64,000 nucleotides of DNA from Synchiropus splendidus (GCF_027744825.2 NC_071334.1:4607437-4671436); one strand, 5' to 3'. Positions 38,370 to 51,789 are shown, counted from the stretch's first letter. Notes: generated from the sequence alone by a model not told the origin. Program-made: numbers and translations.

Positions 38370-40112
38370 GATTTCCTATTCATCCGCTGCTTGTGCTAAA
38401 TCATCGCTGGACAATGGGCCAATCATCCCGCTTCGCCACCGCCACAACCCTCCCGAAAAAACCCCACCTGGCACTGGCCGAGGTCTGCCATGGTGCGCGC
38501 GGGTGATGCCTTGCACGCCGCAGCCATTAACGCTCTGATTCTACATCAATGAAAATGAATCAATTAAGGCTCATTAAGGGGCTGCATATTAAGGTGGAGT
38601 AATTATCGGGTGGGGAACACACTGTGATCGATAGCGCAGGAGCTTAAATGTGCACTTAAAGGCATATATTACCACAAGAGGTGATGGAGACTTTTAACAA
38701 GGCCACTGTGGAGGGGTGGGGGGAGCTAAAGTGTGTACATAGGTGCGTGCAGGGAAGAGACTCGCGCTCCCCGACTGCCTGGTCAGGCTGTAAATCCAGG
38801 CGCCAAGGACGCGCCGCGTTTTCCTCTTCTATGAACTTGTCCAGCGTCTCGGAAAATGAAATAAAAAGATTTATACCGCAGGTGCAAACTCCTCGTCTCG
38901 CTTGTGTGTCTGCCTGTGTGTGTGTCAAGCGAAAGACGGAACAGAAAAAAAAAAAAAAGTCATAAATAAATAAAGTATTCTGGGAAGGGATGCGAGTCTT
39001 TAAATGCTACAGGCCTTTACCCTCCGGCCACAAACACACACACTTCCATTTACAGGAGGGAAAGAACACACACACACACCGTCGCACACAATGACGACGC
39101 CCATTAAGGAGCACGCTCTGTCCCAGTCGCATAATTTTAATTTGTTATGAAGGTCATTGACAGCAAGTAATAATCACCATTGGGGATCTAACAATTTGCC
39201 ATTTCTGAACATTCAGGCGCTGATGACTTAACTATAAATAGAACGGCGCCCTCACCCCTTCCTCCCCAATCCTGTCCGCTTAAATGATTAAAAACCAGCA
39301 CATTGCCATCCCACACTCATCACGGCTCCAATAAGGACAAAAAAAGGCCACAGATTTTGTGTTTTTGTTTGTTTCGACTCGACATTTGGTGAAATAGAAT
39401 CCTGTGTTTTTGATATCTACAAGTACATGAACCACAAAATGTGTCTCCAAGCGACATGTTGGTCTCACTGAACTAAGGTTCTTCAGGTTTAAGGAAAAAG
39501 CAGATGCAAGTCAGTGACTCGATGCTGATAGCACCATTGAGCAAATGATGCATCGGTGACAAACAAGGATGGATTTCGATTTTACTAACAAGTTACATAA
39601 TAGCTTTTGGGATAAATTTTGCAAAGCATGGTGCTTAAACAAAGGCCACCAACTCAGTGGGTGTTGCTTTTTTCCATGTATTTCAGCACCATGTCCTTGT
39701 TTTCTTAGGCAGTTATTGCAGGTTTGATTCAATTCCCTGGATTGTCTCCATCCTTCTCCAGTCAATGGGTGACAACTGCACAGGTTCCCTGCTTTAAGAT
39801 CTTCCATGCCACTAGGTCTGGTTACTCACAATGGAAGCTGGTGGACAAGACCAAGTGGGCAGCAGCAGAATGAAACCCACTCTTCCACTGATATCACTAA
39901 GACATATGCTCTTAACTGGAGGTAGCGGACTCCAGAGACGACCATGCTTCGCACTTGATGCACCCATTTCAAGGAAAATTGACAGCAAATGTCTTGGATA
40001 TTTTGCCCTTCAAGAGTCTTGTTTTTCTATCTTTCTTTCTTTGTTTCGACTGAGGATTGAAAGTGAATATTTCCTGTGTCATTGATGGTCCATGCTTTAC
40101 AGGCTATGATGT
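38370..40112. other. non-coding; includes a candidate conserved block
   Basis: 38.5-38.65 and 39.1-39.25 kb are low-repeat with TAAT cores and TTGACAGC (TALE/Meis-like). Poly-A at 38945-38958 and CA tracts at 39031-39080. No gene. Confidence 0.35.
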
Positions 40113-40113
40113 G

Positions 40114-40325
40114 ACTAGTGATGTGTTGATGAAGCATCATGAAACAGTATTGTAGGGTGGATGAAACATTGCCCTAATGCCTACTAGATGGTGCTCTAGG
40201 CTTAGAAATGGTGTCAGGCTTCATTGAGTTGTTCCAAGTCCAAACATTTTACAGCAGGCAGCGCCATCTGGTGGCCTCTGAAATCCAGGACACTGTTTCA
40301 TGAAACCTCATTGACCCATCGCTAC
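40114..40325. mobile_element. short TIR element (hAT-like MITE), copy B
   Basis: Left TAGTGATGTGTTGATGAAGC...CATGAAACAG and right CTGTTTCATGAAACC...GACCCATCGCTA form terminal inverted repeats of about 30 bp. The interior aligns with copy A at 33.75-33.97 kb in the same orientation. The left CTCF-like core is mutated (CTACTAGATGGTGC, two mismatches); the right one is intact. Confidence 0.7.
40261..40274 (-). promoter_or_regulatory. CTCF-core match inside MITE copy B
   Basis: Minus strand CCACCAGATGGCGC, identical to the right-hand motif of copy A and a full match to CCASYAGRKGGCRS. Confidence 0.45.
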
Positions 40326-41252
40326 TTGCGACGATGCCAGTACAACTATAGGGAAAAATGATTTTTAAACTCTTATTATTCGTAATGAAAAACATGTTTT
40401 GCCGCCAGTGTTTCCTCCACCAAAAAGTCCTGACTGCTTTCATTCACTTTCCAATATCATGCTCTAACCGTCTACTAAAGCGGTCGACACAAACGCGTGA
40501 ATACAGACTTGCAAGTTCCACAGTTGCTTGCAAAGTTTAGGGCGAGAACTTCTTTGTTGACCCTCTTCTGTCTGGCTCCTGCCACACCGCAGTGCTGAGC
40601 TGATGAGATTCTGAAACACTCTTTTCGTCTCTGTTTAATCCAAGCAAACTTGCAGCCAGACACAATGACAAGTTTTATGATCGACCCAACTCATTTAGCT
40701 TTAGTCTCCAACACGTCTGAAGCAGCCATTCAGACATATGCCTCTCGCATTTGTCCCCAAACAAATAATACTGAGCTTAAGCTATTTTTATCCAGCGCCA
40801 GTGCATTTGTTCTTCTTAAGTGATCATCAGCGTTCGGGGGCCGCGTTGAATGGGAGTTTGAATCCGTTATCTTTCAGAGGCTCAACAACTCAAGACTAAT
40901 TACAAATTAATCTGGATCTGGATATCAGCAGTGAGAGAACTTGTGGTGAGCTAAGAGGAACTATCCGTTATATGTTTGTGGAGAGGGGCGCGGCAGGACG
41001 TAGATGGAGGCGTCCAAAACCCGAAAGAGACAGTAGCACTTAATTGCTTGCCTTCGATATCCAAGGAGCCGCATCAACACTGTGGATTGTGGTTATTAAT
41101 AATTGATCATGAGCTTGATAGGGCACAGCCTTGTCAGGGTTTTAGAGGCCACACTTTTGATGCTGGTTTCAGTGGCCAAACCCACGGCTGTGGGTGAGGC
41201 CACGTCAGTTTACCGTCACACATGCACAGGTCTGTAGGATACAGTATACCAA

Positions 41253-41254
<2 letters not shown>

Positions 41255-41301
<47 letters not shown>
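41255..41301. repeat. (AT)n microsatellite
   Basis: Pure AT array of about 46 bp at the left edge of the foldback element that follows. Confidence 0.95.
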
Positions 41302-41304
<3 letters not shown>

Positions 41305-41715
41305 CTCTTTTAATGTCTTGAAAATATTTCTATAAGAATGTCAAGTCCATTCAGAGTGGTGGAAACCCTGGTCATTGTGTAGTGACAAACCTCCCTGAAC
41401 CAAAGCAAACAGATGCTTTTGTTTGCTTTTGTTCCGGGAGGATTCCTCCATGTTTGTTGTTGTTGTTTTCATCCTTGCTGCCACGTGTCATCAGTGGGAT
41501 CAGTGGAGGAGGAACTCCTGCACTATATGTATAGTTAATTACAATGAATTTATCACAACAAAAAATAATATTTTATTAAATTGAACAGTTTTCTCCCCAG
41601 ACAACAGGGAACCTTTGTCAGTGCAGGAGTTCCTGCTCCACTGATCCCACTGATGCACAAGACACGTGGCAGCTAGGATGATAACAACAACAACAAACAT
41701 GGAGGAACCCTCTCA
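41302..41715. mobile_element. foldback element with ~90-bp inverted arms
   Basis: Arms 41437-41524 and 41621-41711 are reverse complements with few mismatches (GTGCAGGAGTTCCTGCTCCA on the right), around a ~96-bp spacer. The segment from 41302 to about 41500 is repeated in direct orientation at 63448-63659. Shared markers include TCCATTCAGAGTGGTGGAAA and CATGTTTGTTGTTGTTGTT. No coding capacity is seen. Confidence 0.8.
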
Positions 41716-44051
41716 AGTTTGTACAGTATATGGACAATAAAAGGTTTTAAATCGTGGATGTCAATGGATGCTCCCACGTCATGTGACTCTGGGAGGCGAT
41801 AAAGGCAAGGGTGACTATGCTAGCAGTACTCTGAAGTACTTTCTAGTAATCTCAGATTGCATGTGTAAGTAGAAAATCCAGTTGATATGGTAAAGAAAAG
41901 GGAAAACCTGCACAAAGTCATTCAGTCCCTGAGTATACAGTATTTGTTTGTGCAGTCACATGACAAATAGAATCGTGCACCACCAACGGGATGAGCGGTG
42001 GTCCATGAGTTGTGAGCTGCTTGAACTTGTTAAATCGTGCTGTATTCGGGAATCGTAAAAGTCACCAGCTCTTAACACGACCGGGGACCGTGGTGGGCCC
42101 CTAGTTATCTTCCTGCTGGGCAAAATGGGCTTTGATTTGCTGCCTGTTAGCCAGGTTATGTCACTCCCCATTCCTCACTCAGATGTAGTCCTCGCTCCCC
42201 CCTTTGGTCCCTTGCTGGAGAACCTCTGGGCACCTTGACTGTCGTTTAACTACTTGTGGCACGAGGCAGCAGAGGAAATGGGTCATTAAATCCAGCTAAC
42301 TGAGGCCGGCCCCCACAGTGGCCCAGATCTGTTTCCGATCAGATAGCCCTCATTTACAGCAGAGACGGAAGCGCGGCACGACAGCCCAAAGCAGACATTA
42401 GTGTCATCTTAGTCCAGCGCTACAAACAAGCGCCGCCACGTGTGTTTCATCATTTATTTATGTCCAGTTATCCCAAAGATATTTAGACACCCAGATCATT
42501 CAAGTACCTTTGTGGGAATGTGGGTAATTTGTACTTTTCATTCAGGAACACACGAAGATCATTATCAATGCAACAGAGATGAAGCCTAGAGAGGTTGATC
42601 AGCGGAAGCAAAATATATTAGAGAGAGTTTGTACTTCACACTCGTCCTGTTTCAGTAGTCCACGAGTTTCCCTCATGCTTATTGTTAGACTGGAAGAGAC
42701 TTGCTAGATTCCCCAAAACGCCTGAGGCAAAACACTCATCGAACAATGGGTTAAATTGAGTTCAAGTCGTGTTCAAATTCAGCAGCATTTCTCTTCGAAG
42801 AGTACATGAAGAATGTTGTGGAGGAAATCAGAGCCTGAAATGCAGGATGGTTCAGGAGCAATCTAGATGCGGAGATACAGAACATTCCTCATTTAAATAG
42901 GAGTAGATATAGAGTTGCGGACAGAGAAGTGTGAGGGACGGACAGTGGTACCTTCCCGACGAATGTCCTGTATCAAGATGCAAACATACAAAGCCTCACT
43001 CTCCTGTGGCTCACCTCACTGGTCTCCGACACTTATCTTTGTTCTTCTTTTTTTATTTCTCTCCATGATTGCGAGTCTAAAAAGCACTTGTTGCTGGGAA
43101 TTTATCTCAACATTATTCTTGCTGCTCCTTCCGTTTTCTTTTTCAGAGCATAAGATAAATGGACGACGAACATTTTTGCGCACCTGTCCTCCTCTCCCCA
43201 CCTTCCCATAACGATAAGGGATTTCATTAACGTGAGAACGCTTGGGCTGAAAGAAACATAATTGCTTCAGTGTTGTTGTCCTCTCTGCCGCCGACGCCCT
43301 AATTTCCTCCTCGCCTTACTCTTGACTGTTAAGTGATCATTATATCAACACAGGGGATGGGCCAAGGGTAAAATATTGACAAACTGCGGTCACGTTCATG
43401 CTTAACGTGTGTGTGTGTGTGTGAGGCACGGGGTGATGAAATATTAAAAATAAGAAATAACAAGGGCAAAGGGGGAGGAGATTGGAAACACTGGATGATG
43501 GGTAAGAGAGAGAAAAAGAAAAAAAGGGGGGGGGGGCGGAGGCTAATGGCGTGACAGCAAGGACGTAAAGTGATATGATCAATCTGGAAAGATCACAGCG
43601 TCCGGTAATTTAGACGCGAGGCCCTTTATCCGTCAGCTTCCGCCCCCTATGCGGCGCTGATGGATAACAGTATGTAAAAAGATACATAATTTTTTTTTGA
43701 CTTGCCATTTACACAGCATTGTACCTGAAAGCCGGGCGGCATAATAGACAGTTGAAAATGTCAGGGAACTAAGTAAGTAAGAGAGACGGGCGGCCAGACG
43801 GAATCTTAATTAGAGCTGCTCCGTCTAATGGTGACGGGCTTTCAGGGAGGGCGCGGGAGCACGGACGCTCCGCCGTGCACAGGTGTTTCGGCTGATATAA
43901 AGAGGAACGTCAACGGTTGGTTGTTTGCTTAGCATGTTTACGCATGGGCACTGTCAGGGCAGCATCGGACCCTTGGTCATCACTTCTCTGTGATCTATTA
44001 TTGGTAGATGCGTAACTCAATACCTCGCACATCCTCAACTAGCTCTTGCTC
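41716..44051. other. non-coding; candidate conserved stretches
   Basis: No gene recognised. 42.24-42.48 and 43.56-43.95 kb are unique and moderately GC-rich. A (GT)n lies at 43409-43424 and a poly-G run at 43526-43537. Confidence 0.35.
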
Positions 44052-44742
44052 TTAGGCTGTGTCCCATTTCTCACCCTAACACTTGGTTCTGAGCTCCCTC
44101 CACTATGAAGTTGCCTCCGACGACCAAGTCAAGTGACCGACGTCCCTAAGAATTGGGACAACACTTGATGACGTCACGTGTAAAGACAACATGTCATTGG
44201 CTGCCGTGCTGTGTCTTGTTTCCTGCATATCCAGTGTTGGAGACAACGTTTTGGAAATGACAGCTCCAACGTTTCTGCCACCTCTAGCATCGGCGCTGAT
44301 CATCTCACTTGGTTTGGTGAACCAACGGAGAAGAAATGGGCAGAGCCTATGTTGCGGTGATAAATCTGTTAGAGGTACGAGGATGCTAATGTTAGCCTGG
44401 ATGCTAGCCCACAGTTGTTTGTTCAGAAGATATAAAAACACGCTGTTGTACATCCATGTTGTAGTGTTTTTGTTGTGGGACACGGTCGACCATTTGGCTC
44501 GCTAACGTGTGACGCTACTAGCATGTCCCTGTTGTCCTGTCCAACATTGTTTTGAAATAAACTCTCCACACTTCATATTCCCACTTGGTTTCAAGTCAGC
44601 TCCGGAGCTCCCTGGGTTTGAAGGGATCATTTCAAGTGGTGAACGGTGAGTGCCCTCGGTCTGAGGAGGATTGGGACACACTACACTTAGTAGTGAACAC
44701 GCAAAACCCAGTGTTCGGGTGAGACCTTGTACACAGCCTAAG
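44052..44742. mobile_element. non-autonomous TIR DNA transposon ('TTAGGCTGTGTCCCA')
   Basis: Starts TTAGGCTGTGTCCCATTTC (44053) and ends GACCTTGTACACAGCCTAAG, an imperfect terminal inverted repeat of about 15 bp, spanning about 690 bp. TTGGGACA-type sequence recurs inside both ends. Elements with 'ggctgtgtccca' ends are common in fish. Target duplication not clear. Short frames on both strands (44191-44505 plus, 44103-44483 minus) lack transposase motifs. Confidence 0.6.
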
Positions 44743-47700
44743 CGGCTCAAAGTGACCCCCCTGACTTTGTTATCATCCCTCAAACTCATATATTTCATTT
44801 GGTTGTTGAGAGAAATCGTACAGAAAAAAACATATAGCGGAATGAATACATGAAAGTACTGCTGCTAGCTCAGCTCCCTCTCTCACTTTTTTAAATCAGC
44901 ACTTCTACGCCCTGATCAAAATAGCACTTTTCTCTCTTCATTAGCCTAATAGAATGTTGGAGACTCGCGGCATTAGAATATGTATTTTAAAACCCACATG
45001 TACCCCCTGACCTCCTTTCCCTTAATTTAATCATGAATCACAGCGTTACGGAGACAATGGAGGCAAACACATCAGAGCAATTAGACAACAATCCGACCCT
45101 TCTCCACCTTGACTCCGAGCCGGCATCTGACCGGTCACATCAATCCAGCGGCGGTGCGGCATCACAAGACTTTTCAGTGGTCGTCTGGAAACGCATGTAT
45201 AGGATTTACCTATCTATCTCGGAGCAGACCTGGCTGTTGAGCCCGAGCCAGCGCCACATGATTGTGTTAATTAATCTGCCATTGTGAGCGTGGGGAACAG
45301 CTGCACAGGCTCTCGTGGCTGCGCTGTCAGCGCGAAACAATGCAATGTTAAGCTTCCCCCACTGAATCTTCCATTACAAAGGCGCCCTGACAACAAGGCT
45401 AAATTCATAAATCCACAGATCAATTTTTACCAGCACTAATGTCTGACCTTTAAAACCAAAAAGAGCTTCCATTGTTTGTGTTTTTTTTTCCCTCCTCTTC
45501 ATGCTTCATTTGGGAGTGAAATATGGTCAGATATGTGATACCTAGAACGCGGTCCAAGCCCCCACCCTGCGCCACCCCACCTTGCCAGGCGTTAAAACAA
45601 ACAGGGGAGAGGTAGGGATGGGGGACAGGTGGGAGAGACGGATGGGGAGTGTGACAAATGGTGGGGAGAGGGCAGATACCAGCCAGACATTGATATTTAA
45701 AAACAAACATCTAATGTGATTAGCTGGGCTCATCGATCAGTGGGATGTGGCGCTAATATAGACGGAGACGGGGGCCAGGAAACAGGCAGCATCGTGTTCA
45801 GCAAAGAAGATGCGTGTTTCCAGCAGGAAAGTCGAAAGCAAAAACACAAAAGAAAGTAACATTTAAAGTAGACCCGGCATTTTTTAGAAGGGTTTCCTTC
45901 AGGCCACATGGCGCTGTTTATATGCCACCTGGACTTTGCGTCAGACTCTTGGAGAAGTGGTGTGGGCTGGCCAAAAAGTAGGTAAAATAACTCAGGTCCA
46001 GCACAGGTGGTCAAATGTGGAAAGGTGGAGGACATTCTCACCACTCCAACTCGGCACTGGTTGGCAGATGCCTTGGTAGCCAGGGAGCACAACTGGATCA
46101 GAATTTCCTCTCTTAAAAAGTTCATGTCAAAACGGAATATGCCACACATCTTGGCCTGGGGATGTAACACAACAGTTGGGGTCATGTGGGATAACCAAAG
46201 TGACATTCTGCCTGTCAAAACTGGCACATAATTCAGAGATTCCCACCACAGACGTTGAACTCCCCAGCACACCAAAACACATCTGACCTCTGAGTGTGGG
46301 AAAAACAACATCACTGATAGATCTGGGTGACACTTAAATGTTTGTTCTGGATGTAACTGCAGTTCGTGGTGGAGTTGTGTTGCATTACAATTGAGGTTTG
46401 TTCAAGATGACTCACTGTTGTGTTGAGCTTTGGAAAAATACCTGTAGCTTTGTAAAAAAAAATATCAATGCCATTGACGCATGTTTAGAAGCCAAACACA
46501 AATGAAAGTCTACCAGACTCTGAGAATTTTAGTGAGTTCAACATGTTGCAAGGATGAGGATTCTAGACAAGACGGTCGGACACAGACTGCTGGATGTAAA
46601 CTGAGCGCGAGCAGGTATATCAGTGCAGCAGGAGTCGGCAGTGGAAGTAGTGGTGGATTGCAATAATGTGTATTTGATGTAAAGCATACAATGAAAACTT
46701 AATAATTCAGTTCTATAGATTATTTCATAAATCAACTTCTATTAAGATAAGATGGATTTATTTTTTCAGATTAAAAACAATATATAATATATTTATTTTT
46801 AATCGGATATAAATATTAATATTTCTTTCCTCCAAAAAAGATGATGACGTTTTAATAATAAAATGGTTTTAGATGTGAGACTGATCATGGATGTTTTGAT
46901 CTCGTGTTGCTATACAGAAGGTTTTACTTAAACTGTGGAAAATGGATCATGATTCTTATTGTGGTACCATTTTTTTTTTCTTTTTTAATATAAAAGAAGA
47001 CATAAATGACCAAAGCTTATTGACTGAAGCTCCCAAAATGTTTCACAACCATTCGGTCGCATTCATTTCATCTCCCATCGATTACATATTTCATGCCGAA
47101 ATCGCAGTTTGTTTTTAATGTGGCATCTTGGTTTCAAAACGCTCCAGAGAAGTCGCTTGATGCTGTGCCCCTTACAGTGAATGGCATGGCCTTGGTGCAC
47201 TCTTCCAAAGAGACGGATACACCCCGAAAAAGAGGAGGGGAAAGGAAAAAAAAAAAAATCATCAAGATGCCTGGCTCTCGCCCCACTTCCGCAGCTGAGC
47301 CCTTCTGTCTCGCGGAAAGCCCTCCAAGAGCCCACTGAGCACACAAGACTTTCGGAGAGGACTCATGTAAATGCAATAAGATGCACTCGCACATCTGAGC
47401 CGCCACATTCCTGGTCGACGCACCGATCGATACCCTCAAGAAAAATTAACTGAAACCCCTGGAAGAAATGAAGAAACATTGGAGACACCCCGTGACACCG
47501 TCTCTCAATCTGCACTCGGTTGAAGTCTGCCAAGCACAAAGTCAAATCCTGACACAGAATACGGCAATGAATTCCAAATCAGTTGTTTAGTTGCCATACT
47601 CGAGATCGACTGCCCAAATGTTCCTCTTTTTTTAACATGACACATTTTGCATGAAAAGTCGATTTGTTTTTTTTTTTCTTCTCATGCCTGTTTTCTGCAC

Positions 47701-48744
47701 TGAGAAACTTTTACAGATGGGTTAGGGTGACGTGGTGCTAATGCACATCTCAATTGGGATGCTAAGCTGCGGCACCTCACCTGTCCAACACGTCTGGATT
47801 TGATCAGATGTTGCAATTACCGCAAGGCTGAGCATAGTGTCCAATCAGCACTTCGGTTGGGAACCAACAACAGGACGTTTCAGTGAGTCGAACGCCGATA
47901 GACGTTTGATGTCCTGTCATTTTTTTTGTCCCTCATGGCTTTGTTAGTATCTGTAGCTGAAAATGCAAGGAGCTGTTTTTCCCCTCCAGTGGTACAGTGC
48001 AGTCTTCTCCCTGGTTTTCAGCGTATAAAAATAATCGTCATGGAAATAGATCTCATTGACAACGTGCCATGTTCATACTGTGAGCAGCTTGTGCCTTGTG
48101 AACATAATCCAGAAATGTCCTCCAACAACTTTCCTTTACAAACTTTCAATCCCTCTTTTTGCCCTTCTCTCCAGAAAAATAGAGAGGAAATAAGGAAATG
48201 CCAAGGAACGTGTCAAACTCCACAACAGGCAGCGAGGGGGGGGGGGTAAGAGGAGAAGATGAAAGGGGGAAAGGTAGAGGAAGGATTGTCTGAAACAGCT
48301 TCAGAAATCCCCTCCTCATCACTGTGTCTAAAAGGAAATACCTGGTTTTGGCCCTCGGAGTTCTGCACCAGCATGATTACACCTTTTCGAAGGGCTGCCA
48401 GGAGAGGTGGCATTTGGCTGGTACGTCCCCGAGCGGGGGCAGCTTGTGGTTTATCCGCCACTGAGCTCGGTGTCTTAAGACCGAGGATAAGAGGAACGGC
48501 GAGGAGAACCACTGGGGGGGTTTGCTGAACACACGACTGCGATAAACCTGTGTCCTCTGGAGGGAATCGGATGGGTAGACATTCGACTTGCTGCACCTCA
48601 TGGTCAAAACTGAGAACTTCTTGAATGTATGTAGTGGTTTTCGATTTTCTCAGTTTCCACTTTTGACAAAGATTGTTGATGATGTGCCTGTTTTTTTTGT
48701 ATTCAAACTACTACTCTATTTAAATGTAATTTTGGACTTTTACA
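44743..48744. other. non-coding, nothing recognised
   Basis: 44.9-45.4 kb is low-repeat with TAAT cores and may be conserved. A 194-codon minus frame at 45730-46314 is the longest open frame outside znf536 but shows no domain, no splice context and no convincing start context. 46.7-47.0 kb is A/T-rich. Poly-T/A at 46972-46981 and 47247-47258. Confidence 0.4.
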
Positions 48745-50116
48745 GTTCCAATTCAGTAGTCATAAGCAGTAATAAACCAAATGAAAAGTGTATATTTTAA
48801 AGCTTTCTACATCTTAGAAAAAAAATTAAATGTTCCCTTAAATGAAACGAAAAAAACAAAAAACATTTATTTATTTTGTCACTCATTTTACTGTTCTCAT
48901 CTGTATTCACTCGTTTCGCACAAGAAAAAGTCCAACAAAAACATCGCAAAGTTTGACTTCCAATTTGTCTTCCAATTTAGTTGTAATAAGCAGTAATAAA
49001 TAAGCAGCAATAAACCAAATGAAAACTCTGTATTTTAAAGCATTCTGCATCCCATTCTTACAAAAAGTCCCCTTACATGAAGCAAAACTAACAAAAAATA
49101 TTTTAATATAAATATTTATTTTCTTATTTTGTCACTCACTGTAGTGTTCTCATCTGTTTTCACACGTTTTAGCAAGAAAAAGCTCAACAAAAACACAATC
49201 GCCAAGGTTGACCAATTTTAGTTGTAATAAGTAGTAATAATTCAAATGAAAACTGGATATTTTAAAGCACTCTACATCCCATTCTTAAAAAAAGTCCACT
49301 TAAATGAAGCAAAAATAACAAAAAAAAAATTATATATATATATATTTTATATTCTTATTTTGTCACTCATTGTAGTGTTCTCATCTGTTTTCACACATTT
49401 CCCACAAATAAAAGTCCAACAAAAACACAATCGCAAAATTTTATCCTCCAATTTAGTTGTAATAAGCAGTAAAAAACCAAATGAAAACTTTTCTAAATTT
49501 TCTACATCCCATTCTTGAAAAAAAATGAAATAAAAAGCCCCTTAAATGAAGCAAAAATAACCAAAAATGTATATATTATAAATATTGTTTTCTTATTTTG
49601 TCATTCATTGTAGTGTTCTCATCTGTTTTCACACGTTTTAGCAAGAAAAAGTCCAACAAAAACACAATCGCCAAGGTTGACTTCCAATTTTAGTTGTAAT
49701 AAGTAGTAATAACCCAAATGAAAAATGTATATTTTACAGCGTTCTACATCCCATTCTTAAAAAAAGTCCCCTTAAATGAAGCAGAAATAACACTGAAATG
49801 TGTGGCTTATTTTGCCACACATTTCAGTGTTCGCATCTGTTTTTATGTTTTAGCAAGAAAAAGTTTAATTTCCAATATGTCTTCCAATGTAGTAGTGATA
49901 AGCAATAATAAACCAAATAAAAACTGTATCTTTTAACGCATTCTAGATTCCATTCTTAAAAAAAAAAATAAAAAGTTGCCTCAAATGAAACAAAATAACA
50001 AAAAACATTTATTATTTTCTTAGTTTGTTACTCATTTAAGTGTTCTCATCTGTTTTCCCACGTGTTAGCAAGAAAAAGTCCAACAAAAACACAGTCACCA
50101 AGTTTGACTTCCAACA
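48745..50116. repeat. ~235-bp tandem repeat array, about 6 units
   Basis: The block AAACCAAATGAAAA followed by TATTTTAAAGC, TCTACATCCCATTCTTAAAA, AGTGTTCTCATCTGTTTTCA and AGTCCAACAAAAACACAATC recurs with ATGAAAA (or ATAAAAA) at 48781, 49019, 49246, 49481, 49718 and 49917. Periods are 238, 227, 235, 237 and about 199 bp. Units differ by indels in the A- and AT-rich parts, so the array is older than the 165-bp one. Short MK..YF frames in each unit are artefacts of the repeat. Confidence 0.92.
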
Positions 50117-51142
50117 ATGTATTAGCCATCACAACAGCAGCGACTTCTTGCATTTGCAATTATGCTTCACCGGCAAATGGTGCGCTGTAAAAAGATACGG
50201 TCGCCGGCTGAAACAACCTTATCATAAACGTAAACATATGCTGCCTGCGCGGCCCATGCTAACTTGAGGGCGAATGGGACAGAAAAGAAGTATAAGGAAG
50301 CAATGAGGAGACGGCGCTTCATTAGCGGAGCTGTAAACGAAAGTGAGGACGGCGTCTCATCAAGCACATGTTCAACACTCGGTCCATAAGGGAGCTCTAC
50401 CTGCGGCTGTCACTTCGCAAAGGTGTTACTCTAATAAGACAATAAGCACAAGTTGCCTTTATTTACAGCGAGATGACAAAAATATACATTAACACGTCTT
50501 CCTTTTGCGCCTTGGGTTGAAAACAAACACCTTTTTTTGTTTGTTTGTTTGGCAGGGAAAACATCGAACCCACAGTTAAATATGCATTCAAATAACATAT
50601 GTTTGGTTCGGGAAAACAAAAAAAAAAGGTGTCTAAGTTGCAGAAGCACCACATCAACAAAAACACTTTTGTTACCAAGACGACTGAGGCAACACGATTG
50701 CCGCGGCATTGTGAGGACTGAGGCGAGCTACACTATGTATAACAAGCTTAAGAGTAGATCTAGAGGCGTGAATGCACAGATTCAAGCCTTCAGCCTATTT
50801 GTGGGATGAAGATAGTCCGGCAGTCGCTGGTGCAGCCTTGCCAGAGAGTTAAGCTGAGGGGGCTAACATCGTCGCCACACATGGAAACTCGGGTTTGGAG
50901 TCTGCACTGATGGATAAGTGCATAATACTTGCTGTGATGTGACAGCACGTTGCAGTCCCTCGCCTTTCTGATGCCAGAGAAGGAGGCTGCGTTCAAGTGG
51001 ATGATTTAAATCTATACGGCCGTGACACGCGCATTTCCTCTCAGGGACGTTTAAAAGTTGAAGTTACCACAATATTAAAGAAATGTTTGTTTTGTGTGTT
51101 TGGATGAAAGCGAAATACAAAAACATTATAATTTATTGTTTG

Positions 51143-51146
<4 letters not shown>
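50117..51146. other. non-coding, nothing recognised
   Basis: Unique sequence with a GTTTGTTTGTTT run at 50537-50550. Confidence 0.4.

Positions 51147-51232
<86 letters not shown>
51147..51232. repeat. (AT)n microsatellite
   Basis: Pure AT array of about 86 bp. Confidence 0.95.
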
Positions 51233-51745
51233 GACTGTTACATGTGACGGTTAAAAATGCGCATAAAAGAATTTGGAGGGAATTTTTTTATTTAAAAAAA
51301 ATGTAAAAACGACTTGTTGGATCATGTAAACAACAAATATTTGTAATGTTTTTCCCTCAATCCAGCTGAATGAACTAATACAGAAGCATAAATGCAAAAA
51401 TGAATCTGTACATTACATACAAAATCATAGAGTCCACATTGTTATTGTCAAAAAAATACATCAAAGTGTTGGGCTTTCTTTTCTTGTTATGATGGGTTTG
51501 AATACTAATATTATCTTGCAGTCCTGTGGCAAATATCCACCTTTTTTTCTGCCTTCCATGGTGACAAAATGAATTCAGCTATGAACCTAATTAATCCACA
51601 AAGGTTTCATGTCTTAATCCCCAAAGTCAAGGGGGTTATTGTCCTCACAAATGAGGTCAGTCTTCCTCCCAGTGGATATCAGGGGAAGAAGGAACAAGAC
51701 ACAGAGAACAAAAAAAAAAGAAGGTTCCCGGGAACAGTCTCTGTC

Positions 51746-51785
51746 TTTAGCGACGTGTCTGTAAACTGGGGTCAGCGTCGCTAAA
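51746..51785. repeat. 10-bp perfect stem-loop
   Basis: TTTAGCGACG (51746-51755) and CGTCGCTAAA (51776-51785) are exact reverse complements around a 20-nt loop. It lies at the left edge of a GC-rich block. Confidence 0.8.
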
Positions 51786-51789
51786 TCGC

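Noticed and set aside
45730..46314. 194-codon minus-strand open frame
   Set aside because: Longest frame outside znf536, but no recognisable domain, no splice context and Cys/Leu-rich composition that a chance frame could give.
48781..49936. Recurring short MK..YF..AFYIPF frames
   Set aside because: Explained by the 235-bp tandem repeat; frames stop at each unit.
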